DNA of 64,000 bases from Rhizobium sp. BG4 (GCF_016864575.1 NZ_CP044125.1:2772001-2836000), one strand, 5' to 3'; counted from the first letter of the stretch, positions 28,493 to 38,208 are shown. Notes: generated from the sequence alone by a model not told the origin. Program-made: numbers and translations.

Positions 28493-29365
28493 CTAGCGAA
28501 AATAGGGCGGCCGCTTTTCCGAAGGCGGCTGCTCCGGCATTTCGAGCCAGCGGGCGGCCGAGAAATAGGCCCGCGTGCGGACCTGCGGGCCGGGTGCGGC
28601 CTTCATGGCGATGATGAAGTTGAAGCTGTTGTCGCTCGTCGTTTCGCGAGCGAAGCTGATGCTGGCGCCGAAGCTTTCCTCCTTCGCATCCTTCAAATCG
28701 CGGATCGCGGCCAGCATGGCGGAGAAATCCTGCCAGTGCGGCTGGGCAAGCAGCGTCTCGAAAATCCGCATCGCTGCCGGATCGAGCTTGCCTGCCGTAT
28801 CCGTTTCCGGGCCGACCAGCTTTGCCCGCATATTGGCGATCGCGCCGGTGCGGTCGCCACGGATGATCACGAAGACGGAACTCAGCGGCTTTTCCGCATC
28901 CTGCTTGTAGATCTGTTGGAAGGTGCATTCGAAGGTGTCGCCGCTCATGGCGGCAGCGCGCCAGGGCGTCGTCTCGATGCCTGCCTTGCGCAAGGCCTCG
29001 CAGATCGCCGGTCCCGTTGTCCACCATGTCCGGAAAAATGCGGCCGCGAGCTCATCGACCGGCGCTTCCATCAGCCGCGGATCGTGCTCGATGCTTGCGA
29101 GCACCGGCTTTACCGGCGGGCGCGGTCTTGGCGGCGGCGGGGAGGTGCGGGGCAGCGCCGCCACCGGTTTGGGCTTCTCGAAACTGTAGCCCAGCCGTTC
29201 GGCGAGGCCGCGCAGGTGGCGCATGTCGTTCGAGAGCAGAACGGTGCCGCCGATGAGAGAGAGCGAGAGGGCAAGCATCAGCCACAGCACCAGGCCGCGT
29301 CTGCGGCGTGCCGGCGGGGTCTTCATTCCCTGGCCTGTCGTGTCGGTTGCCAACGTCGTTTCCAA
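28493..29365 (-). CDS. Hypothetical single-pass membrane protein (possibly DUF6030)
   Basis: A 290-residue protein I recognise only as a rhizobial conserved type, perhaps DUF6030. A short basic cytoplasmic leader (TPPARRRRG) precedes one membrane helix (about 25-45), then a proline-rich linker (RTSPPPPRPRPPVKP, about 72-88) and a globular periplasmic domain of about 190 residues without metal or catalytic motifs that I can name. Two ATGs (29365 and 29326) could start it. Convergent with the hydrolase gene. No function inferred. Confidence 0.8.
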   Translation of the reverse strand: METTLATDTTGQGMKTPPARRRRGLVLWLMLALSLSLIGGTVLLSNDMRHLRGLAERLGYSFEKPKPVAALPRTSPPPPRPRPPVKPVLASIEHDPRLMEAPVDELAAAFFRTWWTTGPAICEALRKAGIETTPWRAAAMSGDTFECTFQQIYKQDAEKPLSSVFVIIRGDRTGAIANMRAKLVGPETDTAGKLDPAAMRIFETLLAQPHWQDFSAMLAAIRDLKDAKEESFGASISFARETTSDNSFNFIIAMKAAPGPQVRTRAYFSAARWLEMPEQPPSEKRPPYFR

Positions 29366-29756
29366 ACCTGATGCGGCGCATCTTAGGCGTGCAGAGCGCG
29401 TTTCGTAACGGTAAAGATAAAACGAAAAGCCAAAGGAAATAACGAAAATTCTACTGAGGCCGCGCAGAGCCTATTCAAAAAAGCGATAAAGCATTCTGCG
29501 ATCACGAAAACGCGCTTATTTCAGCGGCCTGGCGCTTCCGATTTGTTAAGTAATTTTCTTGAGATTGTTACAGCGTTGTTTCATGATAATTGCGGCACGA
29601 AGTTCTTCGCGCCGTGCCTTATGGCGATCGATGCTTGATCGCTTCAGTCATGAACATGTTTCTTCGTACGGGGCGGGGATGCTGGGAAAGCTAGACTTTA
29701 GCTTTTCTTCATGTTGCGCTTTGCGGGTTTGCAGCAGAGTTGGTTAGGGAAGTTGC
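29366..29756. other. Low-GC intergenic region between DUF6030-like and GNAT genes
   Basis: This 391-base gap is visibly poorer in GC than its surroundings. I see no convincing protein gene. A small hairpin (GAAAGCTA pairing with TAGCTTTT, 29686-29706) followed by CTTC lies about 50 bases before the GNAT start. A promoter with TTGTTA and AT-rich downstream bases near 29545-29570 is possible. A leader or small RNA ending at that hairpin is conceivable but unproven. Confidence 0.35.
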
Positions 29757-30602
29757 ATGAATTCGGAGTTTGCGGTTCGCCCCATGCGGCCGGGCGAGTT
29801 GGAGCTTGTGCTTGAATGGGCCCGTCAGGAAGGCTGGAATCCGGGCCTCGACGATTCCCTCGCGTTTCATGATGCAGATCCTTCCGGCTTTTTCGTCGGC
29901 GCTGTCGGGGAAGTCCCCGTCGGTTCGATCTCCGTCGTCAAGTATGGCGATGAATTCGCCTTTCTCGGCCTCTACATCGTCCATCCCGATTTCCGCGGCA
30001 AAGGCTATGGCAAGGCGATCTGGAATGCCGGCATGGCATCTGCCGAGGGCCGGGCGATCGGTCTCGACGGCGTCGAGGCGCAGCAGCCGAGTTACCGCAA
30101 GGCAGGCTTCGAGCCGGCCTACAAGACGATCCGCTTCGGCGGCGTCGCCACCTCCGTTCCGTCCTCGTCGCTCACCGCCCAGGCCGTGACCGACAAGACC
30201 GATGGTATCGTGCGCTATGACGCCTCGATCTTCCCGGCGGCGCGGCCGGAATTCGTCAGCGCCTGGTGCACCAGCCGGAAGGGCCGCAGGAGCGCCGTGG
30301 TGCGCAAGAGCGGCAAGATCCGCGGTTACGGCACGATCCGCCGCTGTTACGAAGGCTACAAGATCGGCCCGCTGTTTGCCGCCGATGCCGATACGGCTGC
30401 CGCGCTGATGGCGCAGCTGATCACCGAGGCCGATGGCGCGCAGGTTTTCATCGACGTGCCCGAAGACAACAAGGACGGCCTGGCGCTGGCCGAAAGCATC
30501 GGCCTCGTGCCCGTGCTGGAGACGATGCGCATGTATCGCGGCAAGGCGCCGTCGATCCCGCTTAGGAATGTCTATGGCGTGACGACGCTGGAACTCGGCT
30601 AG
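29757..30602 (+). CDS. GNAT family N-acetyltransferase with YitH-type C-terminal domain
   Basis: A 281-residue protein. The N-terminal GNAT fold (residues 1-135) shows the acetyl-CoA site in LYIVHPDFRGKGYGKAIW (R/Q-x-x-G-x-G/A). The second half (about 155-280) fits the acetyltransferase-like domain paired with GNAT in the YitH/HolE group. Substrate is unknown; these two-domain forms may modify small molecules. Transcribed alone. It overlaps the convergent DMT transporter stop by four bases. Confidence 0.88.
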   Translation: MNSEFAVRPMRPGELELVLEWARQEGWNPGLDDSLAFHDADPSGFFVGAVGEVPVGSISVVKYGDEFAFLGLYIVHPDFRGKGYGKAIWNAGMASAEGRAIGLDGVEAQQPSYRKAGFEPAYKTIRFGGVATSVPSSSLTAQAVTDKTDGIVRYDASIFPAARPEFVSAWCTSRKGRRSAVVRKSGKIRGYGTIRRCYEGYKIGPLFAADADTAAALMAQLITEADGAQVFIDVPEDNKDGLALAESIGLVPVLETMRMYRGKAPSIPLRNVYGVTTLELG

Positions 30603-31516
30603 TCGACCGGCGAGGCGGGCACTGTCGGTGCAGCGTCTTTAGGCCGGCCCTTCTCGGCGATCGCGATGCCGCCGAGCGTCAGGGCAAGCGCCACCATGTG
30701 GAAGGTCTGCAGCTCTTCGGCGAGCAGGAGCACCGAGAGCAGTGTGCCGAACACAGGCACCAGATTGATGAACAGCCCGGCGCGATTGGCGCCGATCGTC
30801 TCGACGCCCTTGATGTAGAGAATCTGCGCCAGCAGCGAGGCGAAGATCGCCGTGTAAAAGGCGATGACCCAGCCATTCGCATCTGGCACCTGGATACTGC
30901 CTTTCGAACCTTCCCAGATCAGCAGCGGCACCGAGGTCAGCGCGGCGGCAAATGCCGGGATCGCCATCAGCGTGCGCCAGTCGACCGACGGCTTCCAGCG
31001 CAGGAAGATCGTGTAGACGGAATAGGCGACGACGGCGATCAGCATCAGTGCGTCGCCGCGGTTGAGGCTGAGTTGCAGCAGTGTCGCGAAATCGCCATGG
31101 GCAGCCGTCAGCGCCACGCCGATGAGTGTCATGCCGAAGCCTGCGAACTGGGCAGCCGAGACGCTGGTGCGGAAGAAGACGAAGTTCAGCAGGAAGATCA
31201 GCATCGGAATGCCGGCCTGCTCGATCGCCACGTTGATCGCCGTCGTGTATTGGACGGCGGAATAGAGCATGGCGTTGAAGGTCGTGTAGCCGATGATGCC
31301 GTAGAAGAAGAGCAGCGGCAGGTTCTTGCGCACCAGCGGCCAGTCGCGCTTCAGATAGGGCAGGGAGATCGCGGCGATCAGCAGCGTTGCCAGCGTCCAG
31401 CGCAGCAGCGTCAGCATCATCGGGCTCACATGCCCCAGCGCCAGCTTGCCGGCCACCGCATTGCCGCCCCAGCACAGCGTGGCGATAACGAGGCAAATAT
31501 AGGCCGTGATCTGCAC
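30599..31516 (-). CDS. DMT superfamily transporter (EamA family)
   Basis: A 305-residue, ten-helix inner-membrane transporter with two EamA repeats (first LCWGGNAVAGKLALG, second GDALMLIAVVAYSVYTIFLRW). I take the GTG at 31516 as start because GGAAAG lies six to eleven bases upstream and the reading begins at the first helix; the open frame continues upstream without a plausible ATG. EamA proteins export amino acids or metabolites; no specific substrate is evident. Divergent from purA by about 200 bases. Confidence 0.88.
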   Translation of the reverse strand: MQITAYICLVIATLCWGGNAVAGKLALGHVSPMMLTLLRWTLATLLIAAISLPYLKRDWPLVRKNLPLLFFYGIIGYTTFNAMLYSAVQYTTAINVAIEQAGIPMLIFLLNFVFFRTSVSAAQFAGFGMTLIGVALTAAHGDFATLLQLSLNRGDALMLIAVVAYSVYTIFLRWKPSVDWRTLMAIPAFAAALTSVPLLIWEGSKGSIQVPDANGWVIAFYTAIFASLLAQILYIKGVETIGANRAGLFINLVPVFGTLLSVLLLAEELQTFHMVALALTLGGIAIAEKGRPKDAAPTVPASPVD

Positions 31517-31712
31517 GATGATTCTTTCCGTATGCGGCAAAGGCTGGGGAGGAAGGCGTGGACCGGAACGGCAATAGCCCGCTGCGGGCTGTTTTGTCAC
31601 GCAAAAAGCCCATTTCACCGCGATAACAGGGTCGCTTTCCAAAAAACAAACCTTTATAGATGCGCGGGTTTGAGCAGGGCGCGGATAATCCGCCGGTAAC
31701 AGGAAGAGTTGG

Positions 31713-33008
31713 ATGACGAACGTAGTCGTGGTCGGTTCCCAGTGGGGTGACGAAGGCAAGGGCAAGATTGTCGATTGGCTTTCGGAACGTGCGGATGTCA
31801 TCGTCCGCTATCAGGGCGGCCATAATGCAGGTCATACGCTCGTCATCGACGGCGTCAGCTACAAGCTGGCTCTGCTGCCCTCAGGTCTCGTCCGCGGCAA
31901 GCTCAGCGTCATCGGCAACGGCGTCGTCGTCGATCCGCATCACTTCGTCGCCGAAGTCGAGAAGCTGCGCGCCCAGGGCGTCAACGTGAACCCTGACGTG
32001 CTGCGTATCGCCGACAACGCGCCGCTGATCCTGTCGCTGCACCGCGACCTCGATGGCTTCCGCGAAGACGCGGCCTCCAACAGCGGCACGAAGATCGGCA
32101 CCACGCGCCGCGGCATCGGCCCGGCCTACGAAGACAAGGTCGGCCGCCGCGCCATCCGCGCCATCGACCTTGCCGACAAGGAAGCGCTGCCAGCCAAGAT
32201 CGACCGCCTGCTGACGCATCACAATGCGCTGCGCCGCGGCCTCGGCCTGCCGGAAATCTCGGTGGAATCGCTGGAGAAGGAACTGCACGACGTTGCCGAT
32301 CAGGTCCTGCCCTATGTCGACCAGGTCTGGCGCATCCTCGACGATCAGCGCAAGGCTGGCGCCCGCATCCTGTTCGAAGGTGCGCAGGGCGCGCTGCTCG
32401 ACAACGACCACGGCACCTATCCCTATGTGACGTCGTCGAACACCGTTGCCGGTCAGGCTGCTGCAGGCTCCGGCCTCGGCCCGACGGCGATCGGCTACGT
32501 TCTCGGCATCACCAAGGCCTACACGACGCGCGTCGGCGAGGGCCCGTTCCCCTGCGAGCTGCATGACGAGATCGGCAAGCACCTGTCGACCGTCGGCCGC
32601 GAAGTCGGCGTCAACACCGGCCGTCCGCGCCGCTGCGGCTGGTTCGATTCGGTTCTGGTGCGCCAGACGGTGAAGACCTCCGGCATCACCGGCATCGCGC
32701 TCACCAAGCTCGACGTTCTCGACGGTCTCGACGAACTGAAGATCTGCGTCGCCTACAAGCTTGACGGGAAGGAGATCGATTATCTTCCGGCAAGCCAGGC
32801 TGCTCAGGCTCGCGTCGAGCCGGTCTACATCACGCTTGAAGGCTGGAAGGAATCCACCGTCGGCGCCCGCAGCTGGGCCGATCTTCCGGCGCAGGCGATC
32901 AAATATGTGCGTCAGGTCGAAGAACTGATCGGCGCGCCGGTGGCCCTGTTGTCCACAAGCCCTGAGCGAGATGACACGATACTTGTGACCGATCCCTTTG
33001 AGGATTAA
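31713..33008 (+). CDS. purA: Adenylosuccinate synthase
   Basis: A 431-residue enzyme joining IMP and aspartate with GTP in AMP synthesis. The P-loop GDEGKGK is at residues 12-18 with catalytic D13, and H41 lies in GGHNAGHTL. The IMP-binding [35 protein letters not shown] and [10 protein letters not shown] blocks are all intact. Full length for the family. It is followed after 59 bases by the large acidic membrane protein, perhaps read from its own promoter. Confidence 0.97.
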   Translation: MTNVVVVGSQWGDEGKGKIVDWLSERADVIVRYQGGHNAGHTLVIDGVSYKLALLPSGLVRGKLSVIGNGVVVDPHHFVAEVEKLRAQGVNVNPDVLRIADNAPLILSLHRDLDGFREDAASNSGTKIGTTRRGIGPAYEDKVGRRAIRAIDLADKEALPAKIDRLLTHHNALRRGLGLPEISVESLEKELHDVADQVLPYVDQVWRILDDQRKAGARILFEGAQGALLDNDHGTYPYVTSSNTVAGQAAAGSGLGPTAIGYVLGITKAYTTRVGEGPFPCELHDEIGKHLSTVGREVGVNTGRPRRCGWFDSVLVRQTVKTSGITGIALTKLDVLDGLDELKICVAYKLDGKEIDYLPASQAAQARVEPVYITLEGWKESTVGARSWADLPAQAIKYVRQVEELIGAPVALLSTSPERDDTILVTDPFED

Positions 33009-33067
33009 TGTCGCGGGTCATACCGATTTGGCCCGTGCTCTAAGCCGGGCCTTTTGAGAAAGTACGA

Positions 33068-35506
33068 ATGGCGGATTTTATTGCAGTCATCCGGCGGGCC
33101 GTTGACGGTCTGACCGAGAATACCCCCGAGATGCGGGTGAAGGTTTACGAGCGTGCCCGCGGCGCAGTGCAGCGGCAGCTCGAAAACATGAAACCGCGTC
33201 CGCCGGAAGCGATGCTGCAACGGCAGCTTGAAAAGCTGGATGCCGCGATTCGCGAAGTCGAGGCCGAACATGCCGAGGCGCTGCCCGATGAGGCGGCCGT
33301 TGCCGAAGAGGCCGCGCCAGAGCCGCATTACGAAGAGCCCGCCGCTCCGGCTGAAGAGCCGGTTGCCGCCGCCGAGGAGCATGCCGTCGAGGCGGCTGCC
33401 GAGCCGGTCGAGGAAGTCGCTCACGAAGAGCATCCGGTTTACGAAGAGCCGGTTACCGCTGAACCCGCTTACGAAGAGCCGCAGGCCGTCTATCACGACG
33501 AGCCGGTGCATGCTGTCGAGCCCGACGTTCATGCCGAGCCGGAAGTTCACGCAGAGCATGACGTTCACGCGGAGCCTGAAGTTCACGTTGAGCCGGAGGT
33601 TCACGCCGAGTCTGAAATCCATGCCGAACCGGCACCGTGGCAGCAGCCCGTCGAGGATGCGCCCACCGAAGCCTGGCAGGCGCCGCATCACGAAGAACCC
33701 GCAGAGCCTGAATATCACGCTGCCGAACCGGCGGTGTATGAAGAGCCTGTCGTTGAGCCGGAGCCGGTGGAAGCCGTCGAGCCGGTGCGGGCAAGCGAAT
33801 ACAATCCGGCCAACCGGCTGGTAGAGCCCTTCGCCTCTTTCGAAAAGCCGCAGGAATTCGTCGAACAGACGCAGGAAGAGCCGCTGCAGAGCGAAGCCGC
33901 CGCGCGCTTCGATCCCGTATGGAACGAGCCAGCCGCGGAGACGCCGGCAGACCCCCCGAAGGATGCCGATACCGTCTGGGCCGACCAGGAACTGCATAAT
34001 TTCTCTGGCCTCGCCCCTGCCGCTTCGGCGGACGCCGGTGCGCGCGCCTTCGAGGAAGCGCTGTCCGGCCTGCAGACCGCGCCTGAAGCGGCGAAGATGC
34101 CGGCTGCCAACGAGGGCTTCTCGTGGGAGGCCGCAGCTTTCGACGACCTGCCGCCGATCGATGCGCCGAAGAAGGCCGACAACGCTCAGGCGCGCGCAGA
34201 CGATTCCGATCTGTTTTCCGAAGTGCACGGCAACAAGCCGCAGCAGCCCGCGCCGGATGTTCCCGGCAGCGAGTGGAAGGAAGCCGAAGCGCTGCGTGGC
34301 TACGGCCGCCGTGGTTCCGTTGCCAATGACGATGACGATACGGCTCCGGTTGCCGATATCGACCAGATCGTCGCTGCCAAGCTGCAGAACAAGAATTTCC
34401 GCATGGAGCCGAAGCGCCGCCGCTTCGGCCTCGGCCGCATCATCGGCATCGTCCTGGTGCTCGCCGTTCTCGGCGGTGCCGGCTATGCCGCATGGATGAA
34501 CCGCGACCAGCTGAACGCCATGGTCAACGGCCTGATCAGCTCGGCGCCGAAGACCGCCGAGACGACCGCGCCTGCCGCCAGCACGACGCCGTCGGCAACG
34601 ACGCCTCCTGCGTCGGGCACTGCGGCACCGGCCGCCAATGGCAGCTCGGCAGCACCTGCCGCCGACGCCAACAAGCAGGTTGCTGCGCTCGATGACGGCG
34701 CCTCCGTCACCAACAAGTTCAACCAGCGCCTGATGGCCGACGGCACCGAAACCGATGCCGGCCCGGCGACCGCCGCCGCAACGCCGACTGCCGAAGGCAA
34801 GTCCGTCGCGCAGCAGAGCATTGCTTCTTCCGCACCGGCCCAGGCTCCGGCGCAACCGGCCGCCCAGACGGATCCGGCCGCTGCCCAGCCGCCGGCTGCA
34901 GGCGATGCCGCGGCCGCGCAGCCGCAGGTGACCGCGCCGGTCGGCGCTTCGGAAAAGATGTTCCTCTATGAGGAGCGGATCGGCCAGAGCTCGCCGACGG
35001 CGATCCAGGGCTCTGTCGTCTGGAGTGTCCAGCACGAGAAGGATGCAAGCGGCAAGGATGTCGCGACCGTTCAGGGCAACGTCACCGTTCCCGAGCGCAA
35101 TCTCTCGGCTCTTGTCACCTTCAAGCGCAATTCCGACCCATCGCTGCCCGCCAGCCATCTGGTCGAGATCGTCTTCTCGGTGCCGCCGAATTTCGAAGGC
35201 GGCAAGATCGACAGCGTCCAGCGCATCTCGATGAAGCGCACGGAGCAGGACCGCGGCGACGCGCTGATCGCGGTGCCCGCCAAGATCACCGACGACTTCC
35301 ACATGATCGCGCTCAACGACTATCCGGATGCCCGCAAGTCGAACCTCGACCTGCTCGCCACCCGCGACTGGATCGACATCCCGATCACCTACCGCAACGG
35401 CCGCCGCGCCCTGATCACCATGCAGAAGGGCTCGACCGGCGCCCAGGCGTTCACCACCGCGATCCGCGACTGGGGCACGCTCGGCGACGTCAGCACCAGC
35501 CAGTAA
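33068..35506 (+). CDS. Large acidic single-pass membrane protein with His/Ala/Glu-rich repeats
   Basis: An 812-residue protein without a function I recognise. The N-terminus (MADFIAVIRRAVDGL, residues 1-75) looks helical and globular. Residues about 75-260 are low-complexity, rich in Glu, Pro, Ala, Val and His, with short tandem units such as VHAEPE around 153-185. A basic stretch (PKRRRFGLGR) precedes one membrane helix at about 458-477. An Ala/Thr/Pro-rich linker follows, then a conserved-looking C-terminal domain (about 630-812). The order resembles envelope-anchored linker proteins of rhizobia. A strong terminator follows. Codon use is like neighbours, so it is native. Confidence 0.88.
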   Translation: MADFIAVIRRAVDGLTENTPEMRVKVYERARGAVQRQLENMKPRPPEAMLQRQLEKLDAAIREVEAEHAEALPDEAAVAEEAAPEPHYEEPAAPAEEPVAAAEEHAVEAAAEPVEEVAHEEHPVYEEPVTAEPAYEEPQAVYHDEPVHAVEPDVHAEPEVHAEHDVHAEPEVHVEPEVHAESEIHAEPAPWQQPVEDAPTEAWQAPHHEEPAEPEYHAAEPAVYEEPVVEPEPVEAVEPVRASEYNPANRLVEPFASFEKPQEFVEQTQEEPLQSEAAARFDPVWNEPAAETPADPPKDADTVWADQELHNFSGLAPAASADAGARAFEEALSGLQTAPEAAKMPAANEGFSWEAAAFDDLPPIDAPKKADNAQARADDSDLFSEVHGNKPQQPAPDVPGSEWKEAEALRGYGRRGSVANDDDDTAPVADIDQIVAAKLQNKNFRMEPKRRRFGLGRIIGIVLVLAVLGGAGYAAWMNRDQLNAMVNGLISSAPKTAETTAPAASTTPSATTPPASGTAAPAANGSSAAPAADANKQVAALDDGASVTNKFNQRLMADGTETDAGPATAAATPTAEGKSVAQQSIASSAPAQAPAQPAAQTDPAAAQPPAAGDAAAAQPQVTAPVGASEKMFLYEERIGQSSPTAIQGSVVWSVQHEKDASGKDVATVQGNVTVPERNLSALVTFKRNSDPSLPASHLVEIVFSVPPNFEGGKIDSVQRISMKRTEQDRGDALIAVPAKITDDFHMIALNDYPDARKSNLDLLATRDWIDIPITYRNGRRALITMQKGSTGAQAFTTAIRDWGTLGDVSTSQ

Positions 35507-35530
35507 GGCGAGGCGCATCGCAGAAACAAA

Positions 35531-35566
35531 AAAAGGCGGGTCATCGACCCGCCTTTTATTTTGTCT
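35531..35566 (+). terminator. Rho-independent terminator, first copy of a duplicated pair
   Basis: A 12-base stem (AAAAGGCGGGTC / GACCCGCCTTTT) with a three-base loop is followed by ATTTTG, 25 bases after the acidic membrane protein stop. The hairpin and its flanks (35517-35568, ATCGCA to GTCTTG) recur nearly identically at 36046-36090. Confidence 0.9.
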
Positions 35567-35619
35567 TGTGTTCAAGCTGCACTGATCGCTTTGCGGCAAT
35601 TGCCGTCATCGCGAGACCT

Positions 35620-35904
35620 TCAGATGATGTGCCGCACGATCACATAAGCTGTGACGTGGATAAACATAAAGGCTGCGAGTGAGGTTACGAACGCAAGTGC
35701 CATGTACACGGCCGGATGGGTCTCCAGCCAGGACGCTGGCTGGTCGCTAGGCTCAAGCGCAATGTTGAGCGCGGTCCTCCATCCTGCGAGCCATCGAAGA
35801 GAGTTCCAAAGCGCTGCCCACAATAGTACCCATATGATGGACGCTTCTTGGAGGGCGAAGTAGACTGGGCCTATAGACGATGCGATTGGCAGAAGAAGCT
35901 TCAT
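35620..35904 (-). CDS. Small hypothetical membrane protein
   Basis: About 94 residues with two or three hydrophobic segments (IASSIGPVYFALQEASIIWVLL and MALAFVTSLAAFMFIHVTAYV). The ATG at 35904 is preferred over a GTG six bases earlier because GAGG sits seven bases upstream. I do not recognise a family. It lies alone in a roughly 480-base stretch of lower GC between two nearly identical terminators, so it may be a recently acquired islet. Existence as a real gene is likely but not certain. Confidence 0.55.
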   Translation of the reverse strand: MKLLLPIASSIGPVYFALQEASIIWVLLWAALWNSLRWLAGWRTALNIALEPSDQPASWLETHPAVYMALAFVTSLAAFMFIHVTAYVIVRHII

Positions 35905-36051
35905 GCACACCTCGCTTTGACTTTTTGCTGAGGGTCCTAGTCGCTCGAACCTTCATTGCAAAGTGTATCAAAGCCGTCTTGAGGAATTGTAATGCGGGTC
36001 ACTACAAGTCTCGACGCCGGACAGTGCGGAGTCTGGGGTCTCCAAATCGCA

Positions 36052-36080
36052 AAAAAGGCGGGTCATTGACCCGCCTTTTT
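36052..36080. terminator. Rho-independent terminator after rpoH, second copy of the pair
   Basis: A 13-base stem (AAAAAGGCGGGTC / GACCCGCCTTTTT) with a three-base loop and T-runs on both strands. It lies about 20 bases beyond the rpoH stop on the minus strand. It matches the terminator at 35531-35566 apart from the loop and small indels. Confidence 0.9.
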
Positions 36081-36101
36081 GTTTGTCTTGACGCTTGCGC
36101 C

Positions 36102-37010
36102 TTAGGCGGTGGCTTCGACCACGCGGACGGCTTTGGCCATTTCCAGCGCTTCCTTGCGGACCGCGTCCTGGACCTTTTCAAAAGCGCGGACTTCGATCTG
36201 GCGGACGCGCTCGCGGCTGATGTCGAACTCGGACGACAGGTCTTCCAGCGTCACCGGATCGTCGGAGAGGCGACGTGCCTCGAAGATACGGCGTTCGCGG
36301 TCGTTCAGCACGCTCATTGCCTTGGACAGCATGCGGCGGCGGGTGTCGAGTTCGTCCTGCTCGATCAGCACTTCTTCCTGGCTGTCGTGATCGTCGACCA
36401 GCCAATCCTGCCACTGGCCGCTATCGCCCTCGGACGCCTTGATCGAGGCGTTGAGCGACGCGTCGCCAGACAGGCGGCGGTTCATCGATACGACCTCCTC
36501 CTCGGAGACGTTGAGCTTGGTCGCGATCTCGGAGACGTGTTCCGGCTTCAGATCGCCATCATCGATCGCCTGGAGGCGGCCCTTCAGGCGGCGCAGGTTG
36601 AAGAACAGGCGCTTCTGGTTGGCGGTCGTGCCCATTTTCACGAGCGACCACGAACGCAGGATGTACTCCTGGATCGAGGCCTTGATCCACCACATCGCAT
36701 AGGTTGCCAGGCGGAAGCCGCGTTCCGGGTCGAACTTCTTCACGGCCTGCATGAGGCCGACGTTACCTTCGGAGACGACTTCGCCGATCGGCAGGCCATA
36801 GCCGCGATAGCCCATTGCGATCTTCGCAACGAGGCGCAGATGGCTGGTGACGAGCTTGTGCGCAGCATCGCGGTCGCCATGTTCGGCATAGCGCTTGGCG
36901 AGCATGTATTCCTGCTGGGGTTCCAGCATCGGGAACTTGCGGATTTCGTCGAGATAACGGTTCAGACCGGCTTCGCCGGCCGTAATGGATGGCAGGTTGT
37001 TACGGGCCAT
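36102..37010 (-). CDS. rpoH: RNA polymerase heat-shock sigma factor (sigma-32)
   Basis: A 302-residue sigma-70-family protein. Region 2 (HLRLVAKIAMGYRGYGLPIGEVVSEG, then FRLATYAMWWIKASIQEYI) and region 4 (LEDLSSEFDISRERVRQIE) are readable. The RpoH box QKRLFFNLRR at residues 132-141 identifies sigma-32 rather than RpoD. It directs transcription of chaperone and protease genes. Rhizobia usually carry two RpoH proteins; the canonical length and box suggest the main heat-shock form, but I cannot assign H1 or H2. Transcribed alone, with its own terminator. Confidence 0.95.
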   Translation of the reverse strand: MARNNLPSITAGEAGLNRYLDEIRKFPMLEPQQEYMLAKRYAEHGDRDAAHKLVTSHLRLVAKIAMGYRGYGLPIGEVVSEGNVGLMQAVKKFDPERGFRLATYAMWWIKASIQEYILRSWSLVKMGTTANQKRLFFNLRRLKGRLQAIDDGDLKPEHVSEIATKLNVSEEEVVSMNRRLSGDASLNASIKASEGDSGQWQDWLVDDHDSQEEVLIEQDELDTRRRMLSKAMSVLNDRERRIFEARRLSDDPVTLEDLSSEFDISRERVRQIEVRAFEKVQDAVRKEALEMAKAVRVVEATA

Positions 37011-37173
37011 GATTGCACCCTCCTATATAGATTCCGGTTCCCGATGGAACGCGTCCCCGCGTCGATAAAGGCAAACCGGGACGTGCGCCTCAAACTAGAG
37101 CCCGCACTAAGTCCATATACAGATAAGTATGGCCGAACAGGGGTTCAAGACCAGAGGGGTCTTCACGAAGGCG

Positions 37174-38208
37174 TTATAGAGACGCCCCGCGAAGAGCCTC
37201 GACAAGCTCCATCATATCATCAGGCAGTGGCGCCTCGAAGCGCATGATTTCACCGGTCCGGGGATGCTCGAACTGCAGCATATAGGCGTGGAGAGCCTGA
37301 CGCTTGAAGCCGTTGACGACCTTGCGGGCATCATCGGGCAAGAGGTTCGCCTTGGTCTTGAAGCCGCCGCCGTAGACGGCGTCGCCCAGCAGCGGGTGGC
37401 CGATATGGGCCATGTGCACGCGGATCTGATGCGTGCGCCCGGTTTCCAGATGGCACTCGACGAGCGAGGCGAGCGACAGCGCGTTCGACGTCTCGTGAAA
37501 GCGCTCCAGCACCTCGTAATGGGTGATCGCCTCGTCAGCTTCCTGATTGCCGGGGCGCTTCACTTCACGGCGCGTGCGGTCGGCGGTGCCGCGGCCGAGC
37601 GGCGCGTCGATCGTGCCCTTCAGCGTCGGCGGCCGGCCCCAGACGATCGCCTGGTAAGCGCGTTCGAGCGGCATGGTGCGGCCGTGATCGGCAAATTGCA
37701 GCGATAGGTGGCGATGGGCGACGTCGTTCTTTGCCACGATCATCACGCCCGTCGTATCCTTATCCAGCCGGTGGACGATGCCGGGGCGCTTCACGCCGCC
37801 GATGCCGGAAAGGCTCTCGCCGCAATGGTGGATCAGCGCATTGACCAGCGTGCCTGTCCAGTTGCCGGCGGCCGGATGGACGACGAGACCCGACGGCTTG
37901 GAGATGACGATGACGTCGTCGTCCTCGAAGAGGATGTCGAGCGGGATGTCCTCGCCCTTGGGTTCCGGGTCCTCAGGCTCGGGCAGCAGGATCTCGTAGG
38001 TCTCGCCGGGCTTCACCTTCTTCTGCGGATCGGCGGCCGGAGCGCCGTTGACCGTCAGCATGCCGTCCTTGATCAGCACCTTGACGCGGCTGCGCGAAAA
38101 TTCGGCGCCGAGCTGGGCCGTCAGCCAGGCATCGAGGCGGCCTTCGGCGCTCTCGTCTGCCGTCAGGACTTTCCTAATGCCGGATGCTTGTTTAAAGGGG
38201 TCGCTCAA
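37174..38208 (-). CDS. RluA-family pseudouridine synthase (RluD-like)
   Basis: A 344-residue enzyme that isomerises uridines in 23S rRNA. An S4 RNA-binding domain occupies about residues 20-70 (LDAWLTAQLGAEFSRSRVK). The catalytic motif is GIVHRLDKDTTG with D149, followed by AYQAIVWG and the C-terminal HQIRVHMAHIGHPLLGD. The S4 plus catalytic layout and length match RluD/RluC; the exact target positions cannot be read. It is divergent from the small DUF6476-like gene across only 36 bases. Confidence 0.92.
   Translation of the reverse strand: MSDPFKQASGIRKVLTADESAEGRLDAWLTAQLGAEFSRSRVKVLIKDGMLTVNGAPAADPQKKVKPGETYEILLPEPEDPEPKGEDIPLDILFEDDDVIVISKPSGLVVHPAAGNWTGTLVNALIHHCGESLSGIGGVKRPGIVHRLDKDTTGVMIVAKNDVAHRHLSLQFADHGRTMPLERAYQAIVWGRPPTLKGTIDAPLGRGTADRTRREVKRPGNQEADEAITHYEVLERFHETSNALSLASLVECHLETGRTHQIRVHMAHIGHPLLGDAVYGGGFKTKANLLPDDARKVVNGFKRQALHAYMLQFEHPRTGEIMRFEAPLPDDMMELVEALRGASL

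Noticed and set aside
31576..31596. Small hairpin (AGCCCG/CGGGCT) with GTTTTG upstream of purA
   Set aside because: Six-base stem, weak T-run and no gene upstream on that strand; not enough for an attenuator call.
33500..33640. Short tandem repeats that could be mistaken for a CRISPR array
   Set aside because: They are in frame, encode VHAEPE-like units and lack equal-length unique spacers.
33005..35599. 864-codon open frame opposite the acidic membrane protein
   Set aside because: Reflects the biased codons of the real gene; its Gly/Arg-rich tracts mirror the Glu/Ala repeats.
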